Assembly (NCBI GenBank): GCA_905480605.1
Contig: CAJQRD010000011.1
Span: forward strand, 21,124-85,123
Origin: an uncultured Saprospiraceae bacterium
GTDB lineage: Bacteria > Bacteroidota > Bacteroidia > Chitinophagales > Saprospiraceae
Direction of reading: 5' to 3'
DNA: 64,000 nucleotides
Position 1 is the first letter of the stretch. The number at the start of each line of letters is the position of its first letter. Under the pieces are notes generated by a model. That model did not search any database. It had not been told where the DNA came from and worked only from the letters and a program-made list of their open reading frames with translations. This document shows positions 47,130-56,409 of the stretch, one piece after another. A program made the position numbers and the translations under genes.

Positions 47130-48500
47130 TTAAGATTTTATTTTTTTAAAATATTTCTTTGCTTCAATCATTACTCTCGGTGCCATAATAAGTGTTGCAA
47201 TCATAGTTGGAATTGCCATCAAAGCAAAAAAACCATCAATTAGATTTAAAATTATATCAAAAGAAAGTGTAGCACCAAGCATAATACTTGCTAAGTAAAA
47301 GTAATTATAATAATGTTTTTTATCAGCTCCAAAAATAAAAGACAAGCATTTTGTACCATAGTAAGAATAACTTAATAACGATGAAACACTAAAAATGAAA
47401 ATACAAATCAGCAATGCATAATTTCCAATACCAGGTAAAGCATTGTTAAAAGCATTGGCAGTTAATGTTACGCCATTATCGGCAGATGTTTCCCACACTC
47501 CAGTCACCAATATGACCAAAGCGGTCAAAGTACAAACTATCAACGTGTCAATAAATGGTCCTAGCATAGCTACTAAGCCTTCACGTATAGGTTCTGATGT
47601 TTTAGCTGCTCCATGTGCCATTGGTGCGGTACCAATACCGGCTTCATTTGAAAAAGCGCCCCTTCTTATTCCCAACATAATCAAAGCTCCTAGTACTCCG
47701 CCATACATGGGGTCTCCCTTGTAATTATTTGCACTAAAAGCATCTGTAAAAATTAGAGAGATGTACTTTGGAAGAACTTCAATATTTAAAACTAAAATCG
47801 TAACTACACAAATAAAATAAAGTACAACCATAGTCGGCACAAGCTTAGATGCTGTCCTACTAATTCTCGTCAATCCTCCAAGTATAACAATAGCTGTCAA
47901 AGTGCACAGTATAATACCAATAGTCAAGTTAGAAGTAAGTCCTACAGGAATTCCATTGGGCACAAGCAATATATCTCTTATTGCTTGTGTCAGCTGATTC
48001 ACATTAAATACAGGAAGTGCTCCTATCAATCCTGCAACACTAAAGAATACAGCCAACGGCTTCCAGGATTTTCCCAATCCTTCTATAATAAAATACATAG
48101 GGCCACCTTGTATTTCCCCATTAGAATCTTTACCCCGATACATAATTGATAATGTACAAGTGAAAAACTTTGTACTCATTCCAATAATGCCACTGACCCA
48201 CATCCAGAATATGGCACCTGGTCCTCCTATAGATATGGCAATAGCCACACCTGCGATATTACCCATTCCAACTGTGGCGGCGAGTGCTGTAGTCAATGCT
48301 TCAAAGTGGTTTATCTGGCCTGGATCGTTGGGATCATCATACTTTCCTCGCAATACCTGTACGGCATGTCCAAAATAACGAAATGGTAAAAATTGGGAAC
48401 GAATCAGTAAATATAGACCACCTCCAATAAGTAAAGCGACCAACCAAGGGCCCCAAACAAAAGATGCGAAATTCGATATCCAAGTGTCAATTGTATTCAT
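47130..48500 (-). CDS. Sodium:alanine symporter family protein (AGCS)
   Basis: A 456-residue integral membrane protein with about 10-11 segments. The family signature is clear: NHFEALTTALAATVGMGNIA near residue 65-85, FWMWVSGIIGMSTKFF, and GGPMYFIIEGLG. AGCS carriers take up alanine or glycine with sodium. Its 5' spacer contains the composite CAATG/CATAATY intergenic repeats. Same direction as the GyrI-like gene 60 bases downstream, but operon membership is unsure. Confidence 0.93.
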   Translation of the reverse strand: MNTIDTWISNFASFVWGPWLVALLIGGGLYLLIRSQFLPFRYFGHAVQVLRGKYDDPNDPGQINHFEALTTALAATVGMGNIAGVAIAISIGGPGAIFWMWVSGIIGMSTKFFTCTLSIMYRGKDSNGEIQGGPMYFIIEGLGKSWKPLAVFFSVAGLIGALPVFNVNQLTQAIRDILLVPNGIPVGLTSNLTIGIILCTLTAIVILGGLTRISRTASKLVPTMVVLYFICVVTILVLNIEVLPKYISLIFTDAFSANNYKGDPMYGGVLGALIMLGIRRGAFSNEAGIGTAPMAHGAAKTSEPIREGLVAMLGPFIDTLIVCTLTALVILVTGVWETSADNGVTLTANAFNNALPGIGNYALLICIFIFSVSSLLSYSYYGTKCLSFIFGADKKHYYNYFYLASIMLGATLSFDIILNLIDGFFALMAIPTMIATLIMAPRVMIEAKKYFKKIKS

Positions 48501-48530
48501 AGGGGAAATATAAGCAAAAATATCTATGGA

Positions 48531-48588
48531 ACAATGTCGTCAATGCCTCAATGCATCAGTGTCAACAATGCGTCGGTGTAAACAATGT
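48531..48588. repeat. CAATG-rich intergenic repeat, copy 1
   Basis: Degenerate units around CAATG (TCAATGCCTCAATG, GTCAACAATGC, TGTAAACAATG). A sequence of the same make-up lies at 59270-59334, and in both places heptamer CATAATY units follow within about 150 bases. Confidence 0.7.
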
Positions 48589-48650
48589 TTTAATTCATAA
48601 CTCTTCTTTAATTATAAATTATTCCTTATTAATCATTAATTGTTTTAATT

Positions 48651-48678
48651 CATAATTCATAATTCATAATTCATAATT
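48651..48678. repeat. Four copies of the heptamer CATAATT
   Basis: Four exact tandem CATAATT units, followed by degenerate CTTAATT units, just beyond the 3' end of the response-regulator gene. Confidence 0.85.
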
Positions 48679-48686
48679 CTTAATTC

Positions 48687-49430
48687 TTAAAGCTTAGCCA
48701 AAACCTCCAACAGTCCATCCCGCTTGTTTTTACTAACAGGAATATTCTTACGATTGCGTAAAATTATACAACTTTCAGATTTATTATACTCCTCTATATA
48801 CTCTGCATTAATTAGAAAGGATTGATGAGGTCTAAAGAATTTTCTATAGTTTAGTTTTTCTTGAAAATGCTTTATCGTTTTTGAAGTTAGGTGCGACACT
48901 CCATCTTTCATATGAATTGAAGTATAGTTGCTGTCAGCCTCTAAGTATATGATGTCATTAATTTCTAAAAATAATGTTTTAGATTGAAGCTGAACAACCA
49001 GTTTTTTCTTACTAGGCTTCTTATATTCATCAAGGAAGTTTTGAAGCTTTAAAATGTCATCTTCTTTTGTGTTTGTTTCTCGTAATTTGTTCACTGACTT
49101 TTTTAAGTCATCGATATCTATAGGTTTGAGTAAATAATCCAGTGCAGAAAGTTTTATGGCATCTATAGCATATTGATCATAAGCTGTTGTGAAAATTATT
49201 TTTATTTTATCTAAAGGTAAAAGTTTTACCATTTCGATACCTGAAATGAACGGCATTTGTATGTCTAAGAAAACCAGGTCTGGAGATTCTTTCAAAATAA
49301 ACTCTAGCGCCAACCTAGGGTCATTAAATGTTTGAACAATCTCTAAGTCTGGACAGTAAATTTCCAACAACTTTGTTAAAGCTGAAACGCTATTTTGTTC
49401 ATCGTCTACTATTACTGTTTTGTAATTCAT
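48687..49430 (-). CDS. LytTR-family response regulator
   Basis: A 247-residue two-component regulator. The receiver domain (1-120) has the phospho-acceptor D56 in LVFLDIQMPFISG, the acidic pair DD at 9-10 and a conserved Lys in LLKPID. The C-terminal LytTR DNA-binding domain (about 145-247) includes INDIIYLEADSNYTSIHMK and RPHQSFLINAEYIEEY. It overlaps the sensor gene by 4 bases (ATGA), so both are made from one mRNA. Target genes are unknown. Confidence 0.95.
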   Translation of the reverse strand: MNYKTVIVDDEQNSVSALTKLLEIYCPDLEIVQTFNDPRLALEFILKESPDLVFLDIQMPFISGIEMVKLLPLDKIKIIFTTAYDQYAIDAIKLSALDYLLKPIDIDDLKKSVNKLRETNTKEDDILKLQNFLDEYKKPSKKKLVVQLQSKTLFLEINDIIYLEADSNYTSIHMKDGVSHLTSKTIKHFQEKLNYRKFFRPHQSFLINAEYIEEYNKSESCIILRNRKNIPVSKNKRDGLLEVLAKL

Positions 49431-52400
49431 ATTTCAGCTTGTAGTTTAGAATCAATAAATGCCTTTGGAATTTTTACAATAACTTCTGTCCCATCTGATT
49501 CTCCACTTGTTTTTATCAAATCATTAATAACGATACTAGATTTTTGATCTTTGATTTTTGGCAAGTCTTGGTTTATTAGTTCAATTCGTTTTTGGGTTAT
49601 ATCCATGCCGTAAGATTTTCTTTTGTCTTGTGCTAGTTTTCTTTGATTCTCCGCATGTCGTCCAATACCATTATCTTTTATTTTAATACTTACCATGTCA
49701 TTTGACTCTACTGCAATTTCTATTGATAAAACTTTTTCTCCATCCTTATGCATGAGGCCATGCCATATTGCATTTTCAACAAATGGTTGCAACAACATAG
49801 GAGGAATTTTGATATCTTCAAGTGTTATATCCTTGTGAATATTTAGAAAATAATCAAAGGTATTGCCAAATCTCATTCCTTCCATCTCTATATACATATC
49901 CAAGGCTTTGATTTCATCAGCTAACGAAATAAATGAGTTGGTGGAATTTGCTAGAATCATTCTCATAAGTTTTGAAAACTTCACCAAGTACCGAGATGCT
50001 GTTTCCCCATCTTGTTGTAGAATGTAACTGTTTATTGAATTAAGGGTATTGAATAAAAAATGGGGATTTATCTGAGCTCTTAATGCCCTCATTTCCATTT
50101 CTGTTATATCCTTTAAATATTTATTTTTTAGATTTTCTTCCTTCTTTATACTTCCAATTCTATATTTATAAAAAAGCATTATAGCTAGGAGACCTAACAA
50201 GAAAGAAAAAATTTGAAAACCTAAAGTTTGTGCAATTGATGGTATTATATGGAATTTTATTATTTCTTGTTTTTCATTCCATAAACCATCATAGTTTCTT
50301 GCCTTAACTTCAAATTGATAATCCCCAGGTTTAAGATTCGTATATCTTGAAAAAGTTCTTGTATTTGGTTTTGACCAAGTTGTATCTAAACCGATGAGTC
50401 TGTATGAATAGAAAGTTTTTTCAGGTACTGTATATCCTATCGTGTTAAACTCAAAAGCAATGTTGTCTTCTTTGTTGCTAAGCTTTGATAATTGGCTAAA
50501 GTCATCAGTCACTTGATTGTTTATTTCGACATTCTTCACATATACTTTCGGTGGGTGTATGTTGGTATGTATTTGTGAAGGCACAAAGTAATTTACGCCT
50601 TCCATATTTCCCATCCATAAGGTATCGTTTGTTTTTAAATATGCACCTGTCATAAATTCATTAGAAGTCAATCCATCTGTATCAGTAAACATATTCGACG
50701 TGATGGAATTAACATTAGCATTAAAATTGAGCTGGTAAAGGCCATAGTTTGTACTTGCCCATATTGTATTATCGTCATTTAGAATCAAGGAACAAATGGC
50801 GTCGTTTTTCAATACGTTATTGTCTGTATTTGCTTGAGCCAAAATATTATAATTCTTGTCTAACACAAATAAACCCTTTCCATCTGTAGCGTACCATATG
50901 TAACCATTTTTATCGAATAAAATAGATTTAGATGAATATCTTTGATTGTCATTTTTCTTTGGAAATACTTTGCTGATTTCAGTTGAGTTCAAGTTGTATT
51001 TATACAAGCCACCCTTTTGAGTGGTTATAATAATATCCTTATTTGGATCTTCTGTAATTGAATAAATAGTATTATCCTCCAAGATAGAATTGTGCTTATT
51101 TATGGACGTAAGTTTTGAACCTTCCTTTATAAAAGTTCCAGATGATCTTGTACCGATCCATAATCGACCTTTGCTGTCTTTTAAAAGATTCCAAATAACA
51201 TTTATATTATCCAGTTCTTTTTCTTTGCCTTTGACTCTGAATTGATCTAATTTTTTAAGGTTTGGTAAAAGTAATTTGGTGATACCGCTTCCATTGTGTC
51301 CAACCCATAATGTATCATTTTGATGTAATAACTGAATAGAGGAATTTGATTTAAGAAGATGAGGATGTGAAGTTGTTGTAAATACGTCAAGCTTGTCATT
51401 TTTTCTATTATATCTCCAAAGACCAGTGTTAACAGATCCAATCCATACATTTCCAAAATTATCCTTTTCTAGTTTTCGTGGCAGCCTAAAACCAAGCTGA
51501 CTTGATGATGATCTAATGGGATCAATAAAATCAAATTTATATAAATATGGATCCCATACTAATAATCCATGTTGATCTGTTCCCAAATACAGTACATCAG
51601 TATTAGGGTCTCTAACGATGCTTAGAATGTTTTCTGAGTTTAGAATATTTGCACCTGGGGCTTTTATAATGTACTTTCCTAATTTATGAGTCTTCAAATC
51701 ATATTTGAATAGACCGGATCTTTGTGTGCTTATCCAAATTGCATTCAAGTTTGTATCTCTGTATAGGCAATTAAAAAGGTAGTTATGATCATTTCCAAAT
51801 AATTTATCATCTAGTACTTCGAATTTTTTAGTTTTCAGATTAAATTTGTAGATCATTCCATTAAATGAACTTAACCATATATTATGATCATTATCTACAA
51901 CTGCAGAGTTAAAGTCTTTGAAGTTTATATTAGGAATTTTGTAATGTGAAGCTTTTCCATTTTTATAAATAATTATACTGCCTCTAGTTGTTGTAATTAT
52001 CGCTTCATCTTTGTTGCTGTAAACAATATTTAATGTCCAATCCTTATTCTTGGTAATAAATGAGTTTATGTTTGGTGAAATTGCTCTGTATTTTTTGTTA
52101 GCTATATTGACTTTAAATAAATTTTGCGACCTGGTGACTACCCAAATAGAGTCTTTACCTGCCTCTCCAAATCGAGAAGGGATTTCACCATTGAGTGATA
52201 GTTTTTCGACATTTTGACTTTTATTATCAATAAAATATGTGCCATCTTCTTTAATCAGCCAAACATTGGATTTGTTATCAGTCCATACTTGGTGTATGAA
52301 ATTGTTTATATAGGAGCTATCTAATCTGAATTCCTTTTTGTAAATTTTAAAATTGTATCCATCGTACTTGTTAAGGCCATCCATTGTTCCTATCCATAAA

Positions 52401-52561
52401 AAACCTTGTGGATCAATTTTCATATCTAAAACGACATTTTGAGAAAGACCTTTGGATATATCGACTTTATTGAGCCTTGGATTATGGGTATATTCCAGCT
52501 CTTGAGCAAACACGTGACTGCTCAAAAAACAAAAAATGTACAGATGGATTAAAATTTTCAA
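49427..52561 (-). CDS. LytS-type sensor kinase with two-component propeller
   Basis: A 1044-residue membrane sensor. A signal peptide leads to about fourteen reg_prop blades (e.g. GFLWIGTMDGLNKYDGYNF, GYIWYATDGKGLFVLD), a Y_Y_Y domain (about 690-760, GYTVPEKTFYSYRL), one membrane span (FQIFSFLLGLLAIMLFYKY) and a His_kinase/HATPase module with phospho-acceptor H834 in AQINPHFLFNTLNSI and the ATP lid region IKDNGIGRHAENQRK. The two-propeller periplasmic part usually senses an oligosaccharide in Bacteroidota. It partners the LytTR regulator whose gene overlaps it by 4 bases. No receiver or AraC domain is fused on. Confidence 0.94.
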   Translation of the reverse strand: MKILIHLYIFCFLSSHVFAQELEYTHNPRLNKVDISKGLSQNVVLDMKIDPQGFLWIGTMDGLNKYDGYNFKIYKKEFRLDSSYINNFIHQVWTDNKSNVWLIKEDGTYFIDNKSQNVEKLSLNGEIPSRFGEAGKDSIWVVTRSQNLFKVNIANKKYRAISPNINSFITKNKDWTLNIVYSNKDEAIITTTRGSIIIYKNGKASHYKIPNINFKDFNSAVVDNDHNIWLSSFNGMIYKFNLKTKKFEVLDDKLFGNDHNYLFNCLYRDTNLNAIWISTQRSGLFKYDLKTHKLGKYIIKAPGANILNSENILSIVRDPNTDVLYLGTDQHGLLVWDPYLYKFDFIDPIRSSSSQLGFRLPRKLEKDNFGNVWIGSVNTGLWRYNRKNDKLDVFTTTSHPHLLKSNSSIQLLHQNDTLWVGHNGSGITKLLLPNLKKLDQFRVKGKEKELDNINVIWNLLKDSKGRLWIGTRSSGTFIKEGSKLTSINKHNSILEDNTIYSITEDPNKDIIITTQKGGLYKYNLNSTEISKVFPKKNDNQRYSSKSILFDKNGYIWYATDGKGLFVLDKNYNILAQANTDNNVLKNDAICSLILNDDNTIWASTNYGLYQLNFNANVNSITSNMFTDTDGLTSNEFMTGAYLKTNDTLWMGNMEGVNYFVPSQIHTNIHPPKVYVKNVEINNQVTDDFSQLSKLSNKEDNIAFEFNTIGYTVPEKTFYSYRLIGLDTTWSKPNTRTFSRYTNLKPGDYQFEVKARNYDGLWNEKQEIIKFHIIPSIAQTLGFQIFSFLLGLLAIMLFYKYRIGSIKKEENLKNKYLKDITEMEMRALRAQINPHFLFNTLNSINSYILQQDGETASRYLVKFSKLMRMILANSTNSFISLADEIKALDMYIEMEGMRFGNTFDYFLNIHKDITLEDIKIPPMLLQPFVENAIWHGLMHKDGEKVLSIEIAVESNDMVSIKIKDNGIGRHAENQRKLAQDKRKSYGMDITQKRIELINQDLPKIKDQKSSIVINDLIKTSGESDGTEVIVKIPKAFIDSKLQAEI

Positions 52562-52781
52562 AATTGAATGACTAATTGCTCAAGTTAATTAATTATTTGT
52601 TTTGATGTGTGATTGCTTAGTGAAAATGCCATACTGATTTGTATTTAGTCAATTTCAATGAGTATTGAGAAAATATGTCAATTGTTTTTTTAATGCTAGC
52701 AGTCAGCACATTAATCAAATACTAATTGAAAGTGATACTTTACAAAATTCACCTGATTTATGTCGTTAATATGGTTCATAT

Positions 52782-53063
52782 TTGAAACGAAAACAATTGA
52801 TAACATCTAACAATACTATCGTGAATATAAAAATAACACAACGTGAAAAAGAAGTTCTTCATTTAATTTCTCATGAGTACACTACTATTGAAATTGCTAG
52901 AAAGTTATATTTAAGCCCGCATACAATAATTACACACAGAAGAAATTTGTTTGTAAAACTTGACGTAAGAAATGTTGCAGGGCTCGTTAGACGTGGATTT
53001 GAGGAAGGAATACTTAAGCCATTATACAAAGTTGGTTTGCATCAACAAGTGATGTCAGCATAA
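52782..53063 (+). CDS. LuxR-type helix-turn-helix protein
   Basis: A 93-residue protein consisting almost only of a GerE/LuxR DNA-binding domain: ITQREKEVLHLISHEYTTIE, then ARKLYLSPHTIITHRRNLF, then KLDVRNVAGLVRRGFE. There is no sensing domain. TTG at 52782 is the assumed start; the nearby ATG at 52771 stops after three codons and GTG at 52821 would cut the first helix. It is divergent from the two-component pair 220 bases away and may regulate it or nadB. Confidence 0.8.
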   Translation: MKRKQLITSNNTIVNIKITQREKEVLHLISHEYTTIEIARKLYLSPHTIITHRRNLFVKLDVRNVAGLVRRGFEEGILKPLYKVGLHQQVMSA

Positions 53064-53126
53064 CTTAAGATACTCACTTTTTCTTTGGAGTGCTGTTGCT
53101 CATCCTGAGAATGTATTCTAAAGATA

Positions 53127-54737
53127 TTACAGTAAACTATTCTCATGATAATCATATTTATTAGGATAATCTGTGTTGTAGTGTAGGCCTCTACTTTCCC
53201 GTCTGCTTTGGGCCCCTCTTGAAACCAAGTATGCTATAGTAATTAAATTTCTCAATTCGCACAATTGCGGTGATAAGATAGTTGATGAATACAGTTCTTC
53301 AGTTTCTTCAAACAATAAATGCAACCTGTCCAGAGCTCTTTTCAGTCTGATGTTTGTGCGTACTATACCTACATAATAACTCATCAAATCTTTGAGTTCT
53401 TTCCATGATTGTGTTATCAATACCATTTCATTCGGTTCAGTAGTACCTGTGGCGTCCCATACTGGAATATTTGTTTTTATATCATAACTATCTATCTTTT
53501 GTAAAATTGAAGTGGCGCAGCGATATCCATAAACCAATCCTTCTAGCAGTGAGTTTGATGCCAACCTATTGGCCCCATGTAAGCCTGACGCTGTGCATTC
53601 ACCTGCTGCCCATAATCTTCCAATAGAACTTTGTCCCCAGGTATTGATTTGTATACCTCCGCATATATAATGACATGCAGGCACAACAGGAATACTTTTT
53701 TCAAATGGATCTCTTCCAATTGATTTGCATTTGGCATAGATGTTTGGGAAGTGCTCTAAGAATCCTTTATGGTCTAAATGTGTGCAATCCAAATGAACAT
53801 ACTCAGCTCCACTGATTTTCATTTCATTGTCAATGGCTCTCGCTACGATATCTCTGGGAGCCAAAGACAATCTATCATCGTACTTTTGCATGAATGGTTC
53901 CCCTGATTTAGTTTTGAGTTCTGCTCCAAACCCTCTCACGGCTTCTGATATTAAAAACGAGGGATTTTCTCTTTCAGTTGTATACAATGAAGTTGGGTGA
54001 AATTGAACGAATTCCATATTTTGGAGCCTGCCTTTTGCTCGATACACCATAGCAATACCGTCACCTGTTGCAATAGTAGGGTTTGTTGTACTGGCATAAA
54101 TTTGCCCTGCACCACCAGTACACATGACAGTGACTTTTGACAATATCGATTCTATTTCTTTGTTTTCTAAATTTAATACGTAAGCGCCATAGCATTCTAT
54201 GTCATTGTGAAGTCTTGTTTTTATTTGACCTAAATGGTGCTGAGTAATAATATTTATAGCGAAGTAATGTTCATGTATTTTAATATTAGGGTACTGCTTT
54301 ATTTTTTTATTTAATGTCTTTTGAATTTCCCATCCTGTTATGTCTTTGTAATGTAAAATTCTATTCTCCGAATGGCCTCCTTCACGTCCTAGATTATAAT
54401 CACCATTATCTTCTTTGTCAAATCTTGCACCCCATTCTATAAGTTCCTGAACTCTTAAATACCCTTCTTCGATTACTAATTTAACGACTTCCGGATCGCA
54501 CAAGCCATCTCCTGCATCAAGTGTGTCTGCTATATGCTTTTCAAAATTATCGGTATCAAAATCCCATACCGTGGCAATGCCTCCTTGTGCCCAGCTTGTG
54601 TTACTTGTTGATTTGTCAGTTTTTGTTAGTACTGTTATATCTAACTCTGGCCGTTCTTCTGCCAGTTTTATTGCTGTTGATAATCCAGCTACACCTGCTC
54701 CTATTATTAAAACATCTGTTTTGTGTACCATAGTCAT
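53127..54737 (-). CDS. nadB: L-aspartate oxidase
   Basis: A 536-residue flavoenzyme that oxidises aspartate to iminoaspartate, the first step of de novo NAD synthesis with NadA. The FAD-binding Rossmann motif is DVLIIGAGVAGLSTAI (about 8-23), followed by SNTSWAQGGIATVW, GREGGHSENRILH and HPTSLYTTERENPSFLISEA, and the active-site Arg region near RDIVARAID. The C-terminal helical cap (LKRALDRLHLLFEET) is complete. Normal length. It could also start at the Met two codons in (54731). nadA is not in the window. Confidence 0.95.
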   Translation of the reverse strand: MTMVHKTDVLIIGAGVAGLSTAIKLAEERPELDITVLTKTDKSTSNTSWAQGGIATVWDFDTDNFEKHIADTLDAGDGLCDPEVVKLVIEEGYLRVQELIEWGARFDKEDNGDYNLGREGGHSENRILHYKDITGWEIQKTLNKKIKQYPNIKIHEHYFAINIITQHHLGQIKTRLHNDIECYGAYVLNLENKEIESILSKVTVMCTGGAGQIYASTTNPTIATGDGIAMVYRAKGRLQNMEFVQFHPTSLYTTERENPSFLISEAVRGFGAELKTKSGEPFMQKYDDRLSLAPRDIVARAIDNEMKISGAEYVHLDCTHLDHKGFLEHFPNIYAKCKSIGRDPFEKSIPVVPACHYICGGIQINTWGQSSIGRLWAAGECTASGLHGANRLASNSLLEGLVYGYRCATSILQKIDSYDIKTNIPVWDATGTTEPNEMVLITQSWKELKDLMSYYVGIVRTNIRLKRALDRLHLLFEETEELYSSTILSPQLCELRNLITIAYLVSRGAQSRRESRGLHYNTDYPNKYDYHENSLL

Positions 54738-54872
54738 TTGAATATTAAGATATTATAATTGCATATCTACATACCTAACTTATATCATAGAATACGCAGC
54801 AGTAATTCATAATTGAATTAATAAACTAAGGTAGAATTTTTTACCATCTTTGTGCATTCAAAAATATAATAT

Positions 54873-55997
54873 TTGAAGATTGCGATAAATACCAGGATGT
54901 TATTGGCTCACCGAATGGAAGGGGTTTCTCGCTATATTTATGAAACAACCAAAAGAATGGTATTGAACAATCCTGATGTTGAGTTCCATTTTTTATTTGA
55001 TAGACAATATGACGAAAAATTCATTTTTGCTGATAATGTCATCCCACATGTTTTACATCCACAAGCTAGACACCCTTTACTATGGTATCTTTGGTTTGAA
55101 CATTCAGTACCAAGGTTTTTGAAAAAGAATAAAATTGATGCTTTTTATTCGGGAGATATGTGGTTAAGCCTTAAGGCTAAAACACCTACCTTGTTGGTCA
55201 GTCATGATTTGAATTACATACATTATCCAAAAGGTATTCAATGGTCTCATTTGAAATTTTTGAATTATTATTTTCCTAAGTATCATGAAAGAGCCGATCA
55301 TATTGTTGCGGTTTCTAATTATTCAAAACAGGATATAATTAAAGAATATGACATTGAGACGGATAAGATTTCTGTGGCTTATAACTCTTCGCCTGATGAC
55401 TTTCCTCCATTAACTTACGAGGAGAAAGTATTTTTTAAAAAGCAATTTACAGACGACCAAGAGTATTTTGTTTACATTGGATCAATGCATCCTAGGAAGA
55501 ATCTGAAGCGATTAATGTTGGCATTTGACCTCTATAAAGAAATGTCTAACTCAGAAGATAAATTGGTTTTGTTCGGAAGATTGGCATTTAAGAACTCTCA
55601 ACTATTTTCAACGTTTAATTCACTAAAGTGCAAGAACGATATTGTCTTTTTAAATGATGATGATTGTGAGATCTCAACGGCTTTGGGTGCTGCTCAAGCG
55701 CTATGTTATATTTCTTTATTTGAAGGATTTGGTATTCCAATATTAGAGGCCTTCAAAAGTAAAGTTCCAGTTATAACTTCAAATGTGACTTCGATGCCTG
55801 AAGTAAGTGGAGATGCTGCAATTTTGGTTGACCCTAATTCCGAACAAGATATAGCAAATGCGATGTTTTCAATACGTTCGAATAACGCATTGAGGTCTGA
55901 GTTGATTAAAAAGGGGAGCCAAAGGCTTGGAGATTTTTCATGGGAAATTTCTTCTGAATTGATTTTCAATCGCTTGAAAGAAATGTCCAAAAAATAG
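54873..55997 (+). CDS. GT4-family glycosyltransferase
   Basis: A 374-residue cytoplasmic glycosyltransferase of the GT-B fold. The N-terminal domain starts MKIAINTRMLLAHRMEGVSRY, an RExx-type family opening; the C-terminal domain has YIGSMHPRKNLKRL and the nucleotide-sugar motif SLFEGFGIPILEAFKSKVPV with E-x7-E. The start is TTG 54873; it gives the standard first strand and no ATG is in reach. Donor and acceptor unknown; a role in exopolysaccharide or LPS is likely. It is divergent from nadB and stands alone. Confidence 0.9.
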   Translation: MKIAINTRMLLAHRMEGVSRYIYETTKRMVLNNPDVEFHFLFDRQYDEKFIFADNVIPHVLHPQARHPLLWYLWFEHSVPRFLKKNKIDAFYSGDMWLSLKAKTPTLLVSHDLNYIHYPKGIQWSHLKFLNYYFPKYHERADHIVAVSNYSKQDIIKEYDIETDKISVAYNSSPDDFPPLTYEEKVFFKKQFTDDQEYFVYIGSMHPRKNLKRLMLAFDLYKEMSNSEDKLVLFGRLAFKNSQLFSTFNSLKCKNDIVFLNDDDCEISTALGAAQALCYISLFEGFGIPILEAFKSKVPVITSNVTSMPEVSGDAAILVDPNSEQDIANAMFSIRSNNALRSELIKKGSQRLGDFSWEISSELIFNRLKEMSKK

Positions 55998-56031
55998 TAA
56001 TATAAAAGATGTATTGCAATTTGGCGCTTGA

Positions 56032-56302
56032 CTAGTGGGCCTGAGTGATAAGCATAGCTGCCAAAGTGTATGTTTTATTTTTACTGTACTTCAGATTATA
56101 GATTAAAGTCAAAGGATAAAGAGTTGAAAATATCAAAAATGTATAGGGTGATACTAAAAGATAAATTGTTTCTTTTCCACTTTGGTGTCCTAATAGAGAC
56201 ATTAAACTTACCAAAAGTATTATAATATATAATTAATGGAATGATTGAAATTACCTTGAAGGTTTTATTTAGACGACTACTTTTTATTGGTGTTTCATCC
56301 AT
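56032..56302 (-). pseudogene. Small two-span membrane protein, apparently frameshifted
   Basis: On the minus strand ATG 56302 starts a frame (MDETPIKSSRLNKTFKVISI) that enters a hydrophobic stretch; near the AT-rich tract at 56216-56235 a one-base skip would join it to a second frame (ILLVSLMSLLGHQSGKETIY then LLVSPYTFLIFSTLYPLTLIY). The joined product is 89 residues with two membrane spans and no stop. Neither half alone looks like a complete protein. No family recognised. Confidence 0.45.
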
Positions 56303-56409
56303 TATTACTCATTGGTAATCATGCACTCTATGCATAAACCTAGTAATAATTGCTTATGATATAATTCTGTTATTGGTATTCTGAAAAAAACATCCTGTCC
56401 GAATTGCAT

